A stretch of DNA of 64,000 bases from DDH964 sp963806685. GTDB taxonomy: Bacteria > Desulfobacterota > Desulfuromonadia > Desulfuromonadales > DDH964. The notes beneath the pieces are model-generated. The model saw nothing but the letters and a program-made list of their open reading frames with translations, did not search any database and was not told the DNA's origin. Below are positions 51,791-60,287 of the stretch, piece by piece (position 1 is the first letter of the stretch; every line of letters begins with the position of its first letter). The translations under genes and the position numbers were made by a program. Location: positions 124,001 through 188,000 of the forward strand of contig CAWDZB010000003.1 in the NCBI GenBank assembly GCA_963806685.1. Direction: 5' to 3'.

Positions 51791-52993
51791 GTGGCGCAAC
51801 AACGATTCGTAGTCGGGCCGGAGACGGTCCGTATGCTGGAATTCGGCCACCCCTGGGTAATCGCTGATCGCTACACCAGGCACTGGCCCCGGGGGCAATC
51901 TGGTGACCTGATCGAGCTTTGCGACGAACAGGGAAAGCTCCTGGCGACAGCCCTCCACGATCCCGGCGAGCGAGTCGTCGCCCGGGTCCTCGGTTTCGGA
52001 CGGGTCCGGCTGGATGGTCCATGGGTGGAAGATCGGCTGCGGGCCGCCCTGCAGCTGCGCGAGCGCCACCTTTCCCTGGAGGAGACTGACACTTACCGCC
52101 TGGTCAACGGCGAAGGGGATGGCCTGCCGGGTCTGAGCGTTGACCGCTACCGCGACCAGCTGATGATCCAGCTCTTTGCCCGTGCCTGGCGGCCGCACTT
52201 GCCGCTGGTGGTGACCGCGCTGCAGAAGCTGCTCGCCCCGGCCGGCATCTACGAAAAGCTGCGCCCGCAGCAGACCCGCGAGCTGGCCTCCGCCGGCCCG
52301 GACAAGCGCTTTGCGAAGCTGCTGGCCGGCCAGGCGGCGCCTGGGCGCATCCCGGTGAGCGAGAACGGCCTGTCTTTTCTGGTCGAGTTGGAGGAAGGGC
52401 TCAACACCGGCCTGTTCCTCGACCAGCGAGAGAACCGCCGCGACTTCATGGGCAGGGTCGCCGGGCGCAGCGTCCTCAATCTTTTCGCCTACACCGGGGC
52501 GTTTTCCGTCGCCGCGGCGGCCGCCGGCGCCAGCCGGGTGACCAGCGTCGATACCTCTGCGGCCTACCTTGACTGGGCCCGGGAGAATTTCGGCGCCAAC
52601 CGTCTCAACCCGCGGCGGCATGAATTCCTGGTCGGCGACTGCTTTGTGGTTCTCGAGCAGCTGCTGGCTGCGGGGCGCCGCTTCGATGTCGTTCTTATGG
52701 ACCCGCCTTCCTTCTCCACCACCGCGAAGAGCACCTTCACCACCCGCGGCGGCACCGCAACCCTGGTGGCCCAGGCCCTTCGCCTGCTGCCCCCAGGGGG
52801 GCTGCTGATCACCTCCTCCAACCACCAGAAAGTCGACGTGGGCGACTACCTTAAGGAGTTGCGCCGCGGAGCCCTTGCTGCCGACTGCGAACTGCGGGTG
52901 ATCGGCCTGCACAGCCAGCCCGGCGATTTCCCCTTTCCGGTGAGCTTCCCCGAGGGGCGTTATCTCAAGTATGTGCTGGGGGTCAAGGGGTAG
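51791..52993 (+). CDS. rlmI: RlmI-type 23S rRNA (cytosine-C5)-methyltransferase
   Basis: 400 residues. N-terminal PUA domain (MLEFGHPWVIADRYTRHWPRG), EEHD-like middle domain and a Rossmann methyltransferase domain with NLFAYTGAFSVAAAAAGA and LMDPPSFSTT. It matches the class I rRNA methyltransferase family of RlmI, which modifies C1962. GTG 51791 is preceded by GGAGGT with 5-nt spacing. The symbol reflects the family; the exact target base is inferred. Confidence 0.88.
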   Translation: MAQQRFVVGPETVRMLEFGHPWVIADRYTRHWPRGQSGDLIELCDEQGKLLATALHDPGERVVARVLGFGRVRLDGPWVEDRLRAALQLRERHLSLEETDTYRLVNGEGDGLPGLSVDRYRDQLMIQLFARAWRPHLPLVVTALQKLLAPAGIYEKLRPQQTRELASAGPDKRFAKLLAGQAAPGRIPVSENGLSFLVELEEGLNTGLFLDQRENRRDFMGRVAGRSVLNLFAYTGAFSVAAAAAGASRVTSVDTSAAYLDWARENFGANRLNPRRHEFLVGDCFVVLEQLLAAGRRFDVVLMDPPSFSTTAKSTFTTRGGTATLVAQALRLLPPGGLLITSSNHQKVDVGDYLKELRRGALAADCELRVIGLHSQPGDFPFPVSFPEGRYLKYVLGVKG

Positions 52994-53010
52994 TGCGTCG
53001 AAGGACCGCT

Positions 53011-54705
53011 TCAGGACGCGGCACCCCGCAGCGGAGCGAAGAGCTCGTCGTGGAGGAATAGGTACCCTGCCAATTCCTTGCGGTTTAGCAGGGGGTGGCC
53101 GGCCGGCAGGATCAAAAAGGGCTGGAGCTGTTCGCCGCCCACCGAACCGTGCCCGCCGACCTGATCGTCAAAACAGACAATCCGCTCTCCATCGTAGGCG
53201 CCGAACAGGATGAGGTCGCCGCAGGCATCGTCGGCGGCAAAACGGCACAGCTCCGGCCACAGCTCGGCCGGTTCCCCATAGGGGCGCAGGAATTCAATGT
53301 CGGCGGCTGCAGGCCATTGACCGCAGCCGCAGCCGCTGCGTCCTCCCTGGTGGAGAATCCACACCCGGCCATCCCGGCCGCGGGCCATGACGAAGCCGAT
53401 CCCCCGATGATGGGTCAAAAAACGTAGCAGCAGGGGCTGCAGCGTCTCGATCTCCTCCAGGGCCAACCGTTGCGGTGCCCCGGTGATGTAGAGATGGGCC
53501 AGGGAACTGGAATAGGTGACGACCACCCCCCCCTCCGGATCGACCTTGAGCGTTTCCGGGACCAGTTGGCGAATGCGCCGCTGGATGGCATTCTTGGTCA
53601 GGCGGAAGAGCCGTTGGCGCCAGCTGCCGGGCCGGGCCTCGAGTTCCTCCTGAAGGTAGTCGAGCTGCATGCGCATGAAGTCGAGGGGACCGGCCGAAAC
53701 GGCAGCTTGCTCCTTTCCCCGCAGAAAGGCGCTGATCGCCTCGCCGAGGGTGGCACCGAAGCGGTCGCGGAAGGGGTAGCCGGGGGTCTGGCCGTGGTCC
53801 GAGAGGATGACCAGCTCATAGTGCGCGCCGGGAGCATGGCGGAGCATGCGCAGGATCTCGCCGATGCGCTTGTCGGTGTATTTGAGGTTCTTCAAGGCCT
53901 GGGGCGAGGCCGGGCCGAAGTGGTGGGCCAGCTCGTCGTAGCCACTGTAGGTGGTGTAGATGTAGGGGACCCCGCTGTAGATATCGGCGATGACGCCGAA
54001 GGTCTGCAATTCGCGCAGGATCACGTTGCAGAAGATGCGGATGAACGGGAAGAGCCCCTCGTTGAGCCGCCAGGGGCGATGCCTGCGAAATTGCCAGCGG
54101 TCGTAGAGGTTGGTGAAATATTCGAGGATGGTGGCACCACCCATGCGGCAGATGCGCAGGGGATGGAGCAGGATCAGCAGCAGAAAGCGCAGCCCGCCGA
54201 AGCGCCCGAAGAGGGTCTGTGGGTGGGGGGAGGAGACGGTGAAGATGCTGCGCCCGGCGTCGCCATCCAGAATGTTCGAATAGGAGGAGCCACCGGCCAA
54301 CAGCCCGGGCCGGTTGGCCAACAGCCGTTCGCGGAATAACTGGACGTGGTCCGGATCGTTGCAGCTGATCAGCTGACCACGATCTTTTTCGAACCAGCGA
54401 AAGGCGGGAATCCCGCGCTCGATACCGTAAAAGATCGCGGCCTGCGCCGCCGGCGTGGTACTGGGCAGGCCGGCTCGGTAGTCGCGCAGCGCGTGGCTGC
54501 GGCGCAGTAACCGGGCCAGATTGGGCAGATAGCCTCGCTCCAGGGCTTGGCGCAGGTGGGGCCCCGAGAGGCCGTCGATCTGCAGGCCGACAAACCCCCG
54601 CAGTGGCCCGGCCCGACGCCGGTCCTGCCGTTCCCGTCGAAACGGAAAGAACTTGATGTAGTAGTAGACCTGGAACAGGCCGTCCAGAAGTTCCCTCGAC
54701 AACAC
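53011..54705 (-). CDS. alkaline phosphatase superfamily phosphodiesterase-like protein
   Basis: 564 residues, type I phosphodiesterase/nucleotide pyrophosphatase fold. Metal and nucleophile sites: LQIDGLSGPHL (Asp), GLPSTTPAAQAAIFYG (Thr nucleophile), YDELAHHFGP and ILSDHGQTPG. Short hydrophobic stretches (FLLLILLHPLRI) suggest membrane association. GTG 54705 has GAGGGG 5 nt upstream; the TTG at 54729 has no such site. The substrate is unknown; homologues act on phosphodiester or phospholipid head groups. Confidence 0.83.
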   Translation of the reverse strand: MLSRELLDGLFQVYYYIKFFPFRRERQDRRRAGPLRGFVGLQIDGLSGPHLRQALERGYLPNLARLLRRSHALRDYRAGLPSTTPAAQAAIFYGIERGIPAFRWFEKDRGQLISCNDPDHVQLFRERLLANRPGLLAGGSSYSNILDGDAGRSIFTVSSPHPQTLFGRFGGLRFLLLILLHPLRICRMGGATILEYFTNLYDRWQFRRHRPWRLNEGLFPFIRIFCNVILRELQTFGVIADIYSGVPYIYTTYSGYDELAHHFGPASPQALKNLKYTDKRIGEILRMLRHAPGAHYELVILSDHGQTPGYPFRDRFGATLGEAISAFLRGKEQAAVSAGPLDFMRMQLDYLQEELEARPGSWRQRLFRLTKNAIQRRIRQLVPETLKVDPEGGVVVTYSSSLAHLYITGAPQRLALEEIETLQPLLLRFLTHHRGIGFVMARGRDGRVWILHQGGRSGCGCGQWPAAADIEFLRPYGEPAELWPELCRFAADDACGDLILFGAYDGERIVCFDDQVGGHGSVGGEQLQPFLILPAGHPLLNRKELAGYLFLHDELFAPLRGAAS

Positions 54706-54832
54706 TGCAACCCCTCGAAATTTTGGCAACTATACCATAAAATCAAGGGGCTGAGGATGCCCGGGGTACTCCGGGAGGGGCCGCCGGTGGTCCAGATAGG
54801 CCACCGGCGACCGCCTTGTATACCTGCTGGAT

Positions 54833-55348
54833 TCAGTCGTCGAGAAGGATGGCCCGCTGGATGACAACGGCCTCCTTCGGCACATCCTGGTGCATTGCCC
54901 GGCTGCCGGTCGCTACCTGCTCGATGGTTCGGACCGTCTCCATCCCGGCGGTCACCGTACCGAAGACCGCATAGCCGAAGGCCGCCGGGCTACTGCCGGA
55001 ATGGTTGAGAAAGGCGTTGTCGGCGGTGTTGATGAAGAACTGGCTGGTGGCCGAATCGACCACCTGGGTACGGGCCATGGCGACGGTCCCGGGCAGGTTC
55101 TGGAGGCCGTTGGCCGCTTCGTTCTTGATCGGCGAGCGGGTTTTCTTAGGTTTCAGGTCCGCGGTCATGCCGCCACCCTGGATCATGAAGCCGGGGATGA
55201 CGCGGTGAAAGACGGTGCCGTCGTAATGCCCTTCGCGCACGTATTCGAGGAAGTTGGCCACGGTTTCCGGGGCCTTGGTGGCGTCGAGTTCGAGGAGGAT
55301 CTCCCCCTGCGAGGTTTCCAGGCGGACCTGGGGATGGGTCTGGCTCAT
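54833..55348 (-). CDS. peptidyl-prolyl cis-trans isomerase, cyclophilin type
   Basis: 171 residues. Cyclophilin core FHRVIPGFMIQGG, GTVAMARTQVVDSATSQFFIN and FGYAVFGTVTAGME. The normally conserved Trp for cyclosporin binding is not apparent. No signal peptide, so cytoplasmic (PpiB-like). GGAGACAGACC precedes the ATG. Confidence 0.95.
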   Translation of the reverse strand: MSQTHPQVRLETSQGEILLELDATKAPETVANFLEYVREGHYDGTVFHRVIPGFMIQGGGMTADLKPKKTRSPIKNEAANGLQNLPGTVAMARTQVVDSATSQFFINTADNAFLNHSGSSPAAFGYAVFGTVTAGMETVRTIEQVATGSRAMHQDVPKEAVVIQRAILLDD

Positions 55349-55489
55349 GGTCTGTCTCCTTTGTGCGGATCGGGATTCCCCTGCAAAAACAGCGAGGGTG
55401 GCGCCAATTTAGCAGGGCGTTGTGAGCAGCGCAAGCCTGCCTCGACACAGTGCCCGCGGCCCTGCTTTCCAGCGGCGGACCGGGTGGGG

Positions 55490-56344
55490 TTAGAGGGGGC
55501 GGCGGGCCTCGCAGGGAATGCCGACCTGGCAGAGTCCGCAGGGAGTGGCGCCGGTGTCGTAGTGGCTGCTGGCGTAGGGCGTGGTGACCTCGCGGATGTA
55601 GGCGCGGCAGCATTCCTTGTCATGCCCCTGTTCGCTGATGGCCGCTGCCGGGCAGCGCCGGATGCAGGCGCCACAGGTTCCCTTGGCATGCCACAGGCAC
55701 CAGTCCTGATGACCGCGGTAGGGGCGAGGGGTAGGGGGGATTTGAATGGCCGCCACCACCGAACCGAAGCGCACCGCTTTCCCCAGGGGGGTAATCAGCC
55801 CGTTGGAAAGGCCGAAGGTGCCCAGGCCGGCAATGTGGGCGGTGTGGCGCTCCGACCAGTTGGAGGCGAGACCGAAGCGCTGTGACCTGCGGTAGTCGAA
55901 GCCGGGGAGCCGTTCCGGGGCCACTGCCGGGCAGCCCGCTGCGGTCAGGGCCGCCGCCAGGTGCAGGCGCAACTCACAGTTGAAGATTTCGCCGAAATAG
56001 CGGGACTGGGCCCAGCGCCTAGCCGGCTGCAGGGTCTGCCGGCGCTGGCCGGCCCGGGTGGCGGCGGTCTGCGGCAGCAGGTAGCTGATGACACTGAGGC
56101 GCGCGGCCGGCAGGGGCTGTTTCGGAAAGGCGAGGGCAAACGCCTCCTCTGGAGTCCAATAGAAATCGCCGATGTCGTCCTTCAGGCGGGAAAAGAGCGG
56201 GTCATCGCCGCGGGCAAAACCGACCCGGGGCGCTGCCCACAGCCGTTCTCCATTTGAGTGAGTTATGGCGGATGGCGCCTCGGCCCAGAACCGCTCCACG
56301 GTAGTGTTGATCCAGGCGGCGTCGATGGTCCCGGTTGCGGACAC
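55490..56344 (-). CDS. epoxyqueuosine reductase (QueG)-like iron-sulfur protein
   Basis: 284 residues. Two ferredoxin-like clusters near the C-terminus: CLWHAKGTCGACIRRCP with a later CC, and CGLCQVGIPC. The arrangement matches the 4Fe-4S domain of QueG and of related reductases lacking part of the cobalamin domain. At 284 residues it is shorter than QueG (about 350-380), so the reaction is uncertain. The start is GTG 56344, whose ribosome binding site overlaps the stop of the next gene upstream (8-bp gap). Confidence 0.75.
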   Translation of the reverse strand: MSATGTIDAAWINTTVERFWAEAPSAITHSNGERLWAAPRVGFARGDDPLFSRLKDDIGDFYWTPEEAFALAFPKQPLPAARLSVISYLLPQTAATRAGQRRQTLQPARRWAQSRYFGEIFNCELRLHLAAALTAAGCPAVAPERLPGFDYRRSQRFGLASNWSERHTAHIAGLGTFGLSNGLITPLGKAVRFGSVVAAIQIPPTPRPYRGHQDWCLWHAKGTCGACIRRCPAAAISEQGHDKECCRAYIREVTTPYASSHYDTGATPCGLCQVGIPCEARRPL

Positions 56345-56352
56345 AGGCCCCC

Positions 56353-57255
56353 TTACTCCAGCGGCTTGACCACCTGGTGCTCCAGCGGCACCAGGTCGAT
56401 CTGGATGCGGCGATTCTGGGACCGGCCGGCGGCGTCGGCATTGTCGGCCAGGGGGCGGTAGGGGCCGAAGCCGCAGACCGAAAGCCGCTCACCGGGAATG
56501 CCGACCTGATCCTGAAGGAAGTGGACAACGTTAGCCGCCCGGGCGGTGGAGAGCTCCCAGTTGCTGGGGAAGGTCTGCCGCAGGCGCGGGCTGATCGGCA
56601 CGTTGTCGGTGTGTCCCTCGACCCGGACCTCCTTGTCGACCTGTTCCTTGAGGATATCGCCGACCCGCTTGAGCACTTCCCGACCTTCGGTCTTGACATC
56701 GGCCTTGCCGGAGTCGAAGAGGATGCGTTCCACCATGTTGACGGTGAGTTTTCCCTGCAGCTCGGAAATCGTCACATCGCCGCGGTTGATCTCGCTCTGC
56801 ATCTTTCCAACCAGTTCGTCGTAGGTGCTCTTGAGGTTGGCGATTCGGGCCTGGCGGGCGATCCGTTCCTTCTCCACCTGGGCGTTCAGGTCGCGGTTTT
56901 CCCCCTCGAGGCGGTCGATGGTCTGGCGCATGTCAGCCATCGCCGCTCCGGTTTGGGCATTGCGATCGGAGAGCACCCCTTCGAGGCGGGTGGTATCCTC
57001 ACGGGAGCGCTGCAGATCGGCATCGAGGGCCGCCGCCTTGTTGTTGCAGGCAGCCAGCTGCTGCTGCTGGTCGGCGTTGGCATCGCGCAGCCGGGCAGCC
57101 TCTTCGCCGAGCTGGCGGTGCTCCTCGGTGAGCTGCTGCAGGGACTGGTCGAGGCGGGAGGCTTCGGCCGCCTTCTCTTCGAATTTGCTTTTGCTGACAC
57201 AGCCGGCAAACGTCAGGAGCAGGCAGCCGATGATAAACGGGGCGATCAAGCGCAC
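56353..57255 (-). CDS. OmpA/MotB-domain lipoprotein with coiled coil
   Basis: 300 residues. Lipoprotein signal with lipobox LTFAGC (Cys 19), a long coiled coil (about 25-150) and an OmpA-like peptidoglycan-binding domain (LFDSGKADVKTEGREVLKRV, VEGHTDNVPI, NWELSTARAANVV, NRRIQIDL). Outer-membrane or periplasmic tether to peptidoglycan. GTG 57255 is preceded by AAGGAG with 7-nt spacing. Possibly in one unit with the QueG-like gene. Confidence 0.9.
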   Translation of the reverse strand: MRLIAPFIIGCLLLTFAGCVSKSKFEEKAAEASRLDQSLQQLTEEHRQLGEEAARLRDANADQQQQLAACNNKAAALDADLQRSREDTTRLEGVLSDRNAQTGAAMADMRQTIDRLEGENRDLNAQVEKERIARQARIANLKSTYDELVGKMQSEINRGDVTISELQGKLTVNMVERILFDSGKADVKTEGREVLKRVGDILKEQVDKEVRVEGHTDNVPISPRLRQTFPSNWELSTARAANVVHFLQDQVGIPGERLSVCGFGPYRPLADNADAAGRSQNRRIQIDLVPLEHQVVKPLE

Positions 57256-57430
57256 GGCAATCTCCTTGGTGGGGGGCGACGAAAAGAAAAATCCTCCGCT
57301 TTTTTAGCACATCCAGCGGATTTGTAAAGAGTCGGCTGCGACCGATCGCCTTTGCCGGCTTTTGTGTTGCGGATGCGCCATCAGCCGTGATATTAAAAAG
57401 GCGTTTTCAATATGTTACACGGAGAGCGCA

Positions 57431-58255
57431 ATGTTTGAGATTGAACGAATTATCCGCAATGCCCTGGAAGAGGACATCGGCCTGGGGGATGTCACCACCC
57501 GCGCCACCGTCGACCCGGGGACCCCCGGCCAAGCGGAACTGGTCGCCAAGGAGGATTTCGTCCTCTCCGGCATCGAGGTCGTCCGCCAGGTCTTCCAGCT
57601 CCTCGACCCGACGGTCGCCTTCGAGAACCTTATGAGCGACGGTCAGCAGGTCAAAAGCGGTGAAGTGCTGGCCTGGATCAAGGGGGAGGCCGCCATCCTC
57701 CTCCAGGGGGAGCGGGTTGCTCTCAACCTGTTGCAGCGCATGAGCGGGGTGGCCACCCAGACCGCACGCTTTGTCCAGGCGGTGGCCGGCACCGGAGCGG
57801 TGATCGTCGATACCCGCAAGACCACTCCCGGTCTGCGCGTCCTCGACAAGTATTCGGTGCGCATGGGCGGTGGGCAGAATCATCGCACCTCGCTTTACGA
57901 CGGGGTGCTGATCAAGGAGAATCATATCGCCGCTGCCGGCGGCATCACCGTTGCCCTCGAACGGGCCCGGGGCCGGGCTCCGCACACCCTGAAGATCGAG
58001 GTCGAGACCCAGAACCAGGAGGAAGTCGCCGAAGCGGTGGCGGCCGGCGCCGATATCATCCTCCTCGACAACATGGATCTGGAACAGCTACGGCAGGCGG
58101 TGGATTTTGTCGCCGGCCGGGCGGTGACCGAGGCCTCCGGCGGCATCAACCTCGAAACGGTACGGGCCATTGCCGAAACTGGTGTCAACCTGATCTCGGT
58201 CGGCGCCCTCACCCATTCCAGCCGGGCCGTCGACATCTCGATGCTGTTTCGCTGA
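57431..58255 (+). CDS. nadC: nicotinate-nucleotide pyrophosphorylase (quinolinate phosphoribosyltransferase)
   Basis: 274 residues. Makes nicotinate mononucleotide from quinolinate and PRPP in de novo NAD synthesis. Motifs: EEDIGLGDVTT, LLQRMSGVATQT, DTRKTTPGLRVLDKYSVRMG, GGGQNHR and ASGGINLETVRAIAETGV. GGAGAG precedes ATG 57431. It leads nadC-birA-coaX, a cofactor gene set. Confidence 0.96.
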   Translation: MFEIERIIRNALEEDIGLGDVTTRATVDPGTPGQAELVAKEDFVLSGIEVVRQVFQLLDPTVAFENLMSDGQQVKSGEVLAWIKGEAAILLQGERVALNLLQRMSGVATQTARFVQAVAGTGAVIVDTRKTTPGLRVLDKYSVRMGGGQNHRTSLYDGVLIKENHIAAAGGITVALERARGRAPHTLKIEVETQNQEEVAEAVAAGADIILLDNMDLEQLRQAVDFVAGRAVTEASGGINLETVRAIAETGVNLISVGALTHSSRAVDISMLFR

Positions 58256-58270
58256 GTGCCGGAGCCCTGC

Positions 58271-59278
58271 TTGGAACGACCCGCCCCCCGTGAAGCCATC
58301 CTGGAGCTCTTTCACAGCCGCGGCCAGGACTTCGTCTCCGGCGCCGAACTAAGCGCCGTGCTCGGCGTCTCCCGGACCGCAGTCTGGAAGCAGATCGGCG
58401 CCCTGCGCGAGCTCGGTTACACGATCGAGGCGGTCCCTTCCCGCGGCTACCGGCTGTTGGCCACCCCAGACACCCTCATTGCTGCCGAACTCCAGGCCGG
58501 TCTGGAGACCCGCCTGATCGGCCGGGAGATGGTGTTCCTGGCGAGCACCGACTCGACCAACCTGCGCGCTGCGGAACTGGCCGAACAAGGGGCCGCGGAA
58601 GGGACGGTGGTGATCGCCGAGGAGCAGACCCGGGGCAAGGGACGGCTCGGTCGGAACTGGGCTTCGCCAGCCGGGGTCAACCTGTATCTCTCGGTATTGC
58701 TGCGACCGCCGATCCTCCCCTGGGACGCTCCGCAACTGACCTTCCTCTCCGCGGTGGCGGTGGCCCGGGCCATCGCCGAAGAGCCCGGTATGCAGCCGGA
58801 GGTGAAGTGGCCCAACGACGTCCTGCTCGGCGGCCGCAAGGTGGCGGGACTGCTTAATGAAATGCGCGCCGAGACCGAGGGCATCCACCATGTCATCCTC
58901 GGCATCGGCGTCAATCTGAACATGACCGCGGAACAGTTTCCTGCCGAGCTGCGCTACCCCGCCACCTCCCTGCGCCTGGAGAGCGGGCACCCGATTGCGC
59001 GTCGCGACTTTGCCCGCCGGCTGTTGCAGCATCTCGATCTTCTCTACAGCGAATACCTGACCACCGGATTCGAGCCGCTGCGGCGCGCCTGGGAGGGGTT
59101 CTTCCGCCTGGTGGGGCGCGAGGTCGAGGTCGACTGCCAGCAACGCGTGGTGCGCGGCAGGGTCACCGGCATTGACGACGACGGTGCTCTGCTTTTGGAT
59201 TGCGGCGCTGGGCAGGTCGAACGGATTCTGGCCGGAGATGTCCGCCCGGTCGCAACGGCGGTGACGGGTAACGGGTAA
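58271..59278 (+). CDS. birA: biotin-protein ligase with N-terminal HTH (BirA)
   Basis: 335 residues. N-terminal winged helix (GAELSAVLGVSRTAVWKQIGALRE), ligase domain with EEQTRGKGRLGRNWASP (biotinyl-AMP loop) and KWPNDVLLGGRKVAGLLNE, and the C-terminal SH3-like domain. It attaches biotin to carboxylase and may repress biotin genes. TTG 58271 has GGAG with 6-nt spacing; a GTG at 58256 directly after the nadC stop is the alternative. The last residues (VTGNG) are encoded by heptamer repeats. Confidence 0.93.
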   Translation: MERPAPREAILELFHSRGQDFVSGAELSAVLGVSRTAVWKQIGALRELGYTIEAVPSRGYRLLATPDTLIAAELQAGLETRLIGREMVFLASTDSTNLRAAELAEQGAAEGTVVIAEEQTRGKGRLGRNWASPAGVNLYLSVLLRPPILPWDAPQLTFLSAVAVARAIAEEPGMQPEVKWPNDVLLGGRKVAGLLNEMRAETEGIHHVILGIGVNLNMTAEQFPAELRYPATSLRLESGHPIARRDFARRLLQHLDLLYSEYLTTGFEPLRRAWEGFFRLVGREVEVDCQQRVVRGRVTGIDDDGALLLDCGAGQVERILAGDVRPVATAVTGNG

Positions 59279-59323
59279 CCTCGTAACCCTTTTCTGTCAC
59301 CTGTCCCCGTCCCCCGTTACGGA
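59261..59323 (+). repeat. heptamer-register palindromic spacer III
   Basis: Nine consecutive 7-nt units from 59261: GTGACGG, GTAACGG, GTAACCT, CGTAACC, CTTTTCT, GTCACCT, GTCCCCG, TCCCCCG, TTACGGA. GTAACGGG (59268-59275) is complementary to CCCGTTAC (59313-59320). The first two and a half units lie inside the birA coding end. Confidence 0.75.
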
Positions 59324-59331
59324 ATGACACC

Positions 59332-60105
59332 ATGCTGCTAGTTATCGATGTCGGCAATACCCATACCGTCCTCGGCCTCTACCGCGAAGATCGCCTGGTC
59401 CGCGACTGGCGGGTGACCACCGACAAATCGCGGACTGTCGACGAGTACGCGATGCTGATCCACGAGCTGTTCCGCCTTTCCGATCTTCATTTCACCGACA
59501 TCGGGGACGTCATCATCTCCTGTGTCGTGCCGCCGATGCTCAATACCCTGGAAGGGCTCTGCCGGGAGTACGTCAAGCGCAAGCCATACATCGTCGGGCC
59601 GGGGATCAAGACCGGGATGCCGATCAACTACGACAACCCCCGGGAGGTTGGCGCCGATCGCATCGTCAACGCCGTGGCTGCCTTCGAAAAGAAAAAACGC
59701 GCTTTGATCGTCGTCGATTTCGGTACTGCCACCACTTTCGATTACATCTCCGCCCGCGGCGAGTACCTGGGGGGGGCCATTGCTCCCGGATTGGCGATCT
59801 CCGCCGAGGCCCTTTTCCAGCGGGCCAGCAAGCTGCCGCGGGTGGAGATCACGCGTCCGCCGCTGATCATCGCCAAGAACACCGTGAACAGCATGCAGGC
59901 GGGAATCTTCTACGGCTACGTCGGGCTGGTCGACGGCATCGTCACCCGGATGCGTCAGGAGGCCCGTGAAGAGCCGCTGGTGATTGCCACCGGCGGGCTG
60001 GCCGGGCTGCTGGCACCAGCCTCGCAGACCATCGACGAAGTCAACCCGAATCTGACTCTGGAGGGGCTGCTGATCCTCTACCAGCGTAACCGCTCCGACC
60101 TTTGA
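59332..60105 (+). CDS. coaX: type III pantothenate kinase
   Basis: 257 residues. First step of CoA synthesis. ASKHA fold with phosphate loop VIDVGNTHTVLGL, DYDNPREVGADRIVNA-type metal/pantothenate region and VVDFGTATTFDYI, then GLAISAEALFQRASKLPRVE. Type III enzymes resist CoA feedback. The -35 of the next promoter overlaps its stop codon. Confidence 0.96.
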   Translation: MLLVIDVGNTHTVLGLYREDRLVRDWRVTTDKSRTVDEYAMLIHELFRLSDLHFTDIGDVIISCVVPPMLNTLEGLCREYVKRKPYIVGPGIKTGMPINYDNPREVGADRIVNAVAAFEKKKRALIVVDFGTATTFDYISARGEYLGGAIAPGLAISAEALFQRASKLPRVEITRPPLIIAKNTVNSMQAGIFYGYVGLVDGIVTRMRQEAREEPLVIATGGLAGLLAPASQTIDEVNPNLTLEGLLILYQRNRSDL

Positions 60106-60130
60106 CAGGCCTGCGGGCGGATGCTAAGAT
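60102..60130 (+). promoter_or_regulatory. candidate promoter of the EF-G paralogue
   Basis: TTGACA (60102-60107) overlaps the coaX stop; 17-nt spacer; TAAGAT (60125-60130). The leader would be about 150 nt with a GC-rich palindromic part. Confidence 0.55.
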
Positions 60131-60287
60131 CATCGCCAATTCGCGGAAATAACTGGCATCGCTCGGAGCGTCCGGCGCCGTCCGCTGCTGTATCCGATAG
60201 CGTGGGCGGGACGGACCCGACCGGCGTGGTTCTCGGGTAGTCCGGCACCACCGAAGTTCCTTTTTCGATGGAATGAAAGGAGTGACC

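Noticed and set aside
54750..54830. Terminator between the phosphodiesterase and cyclophilin genes
   Set aside because: There is a CGCCGGTGG/CCACCGGCG dyad but no T-run on either strand.
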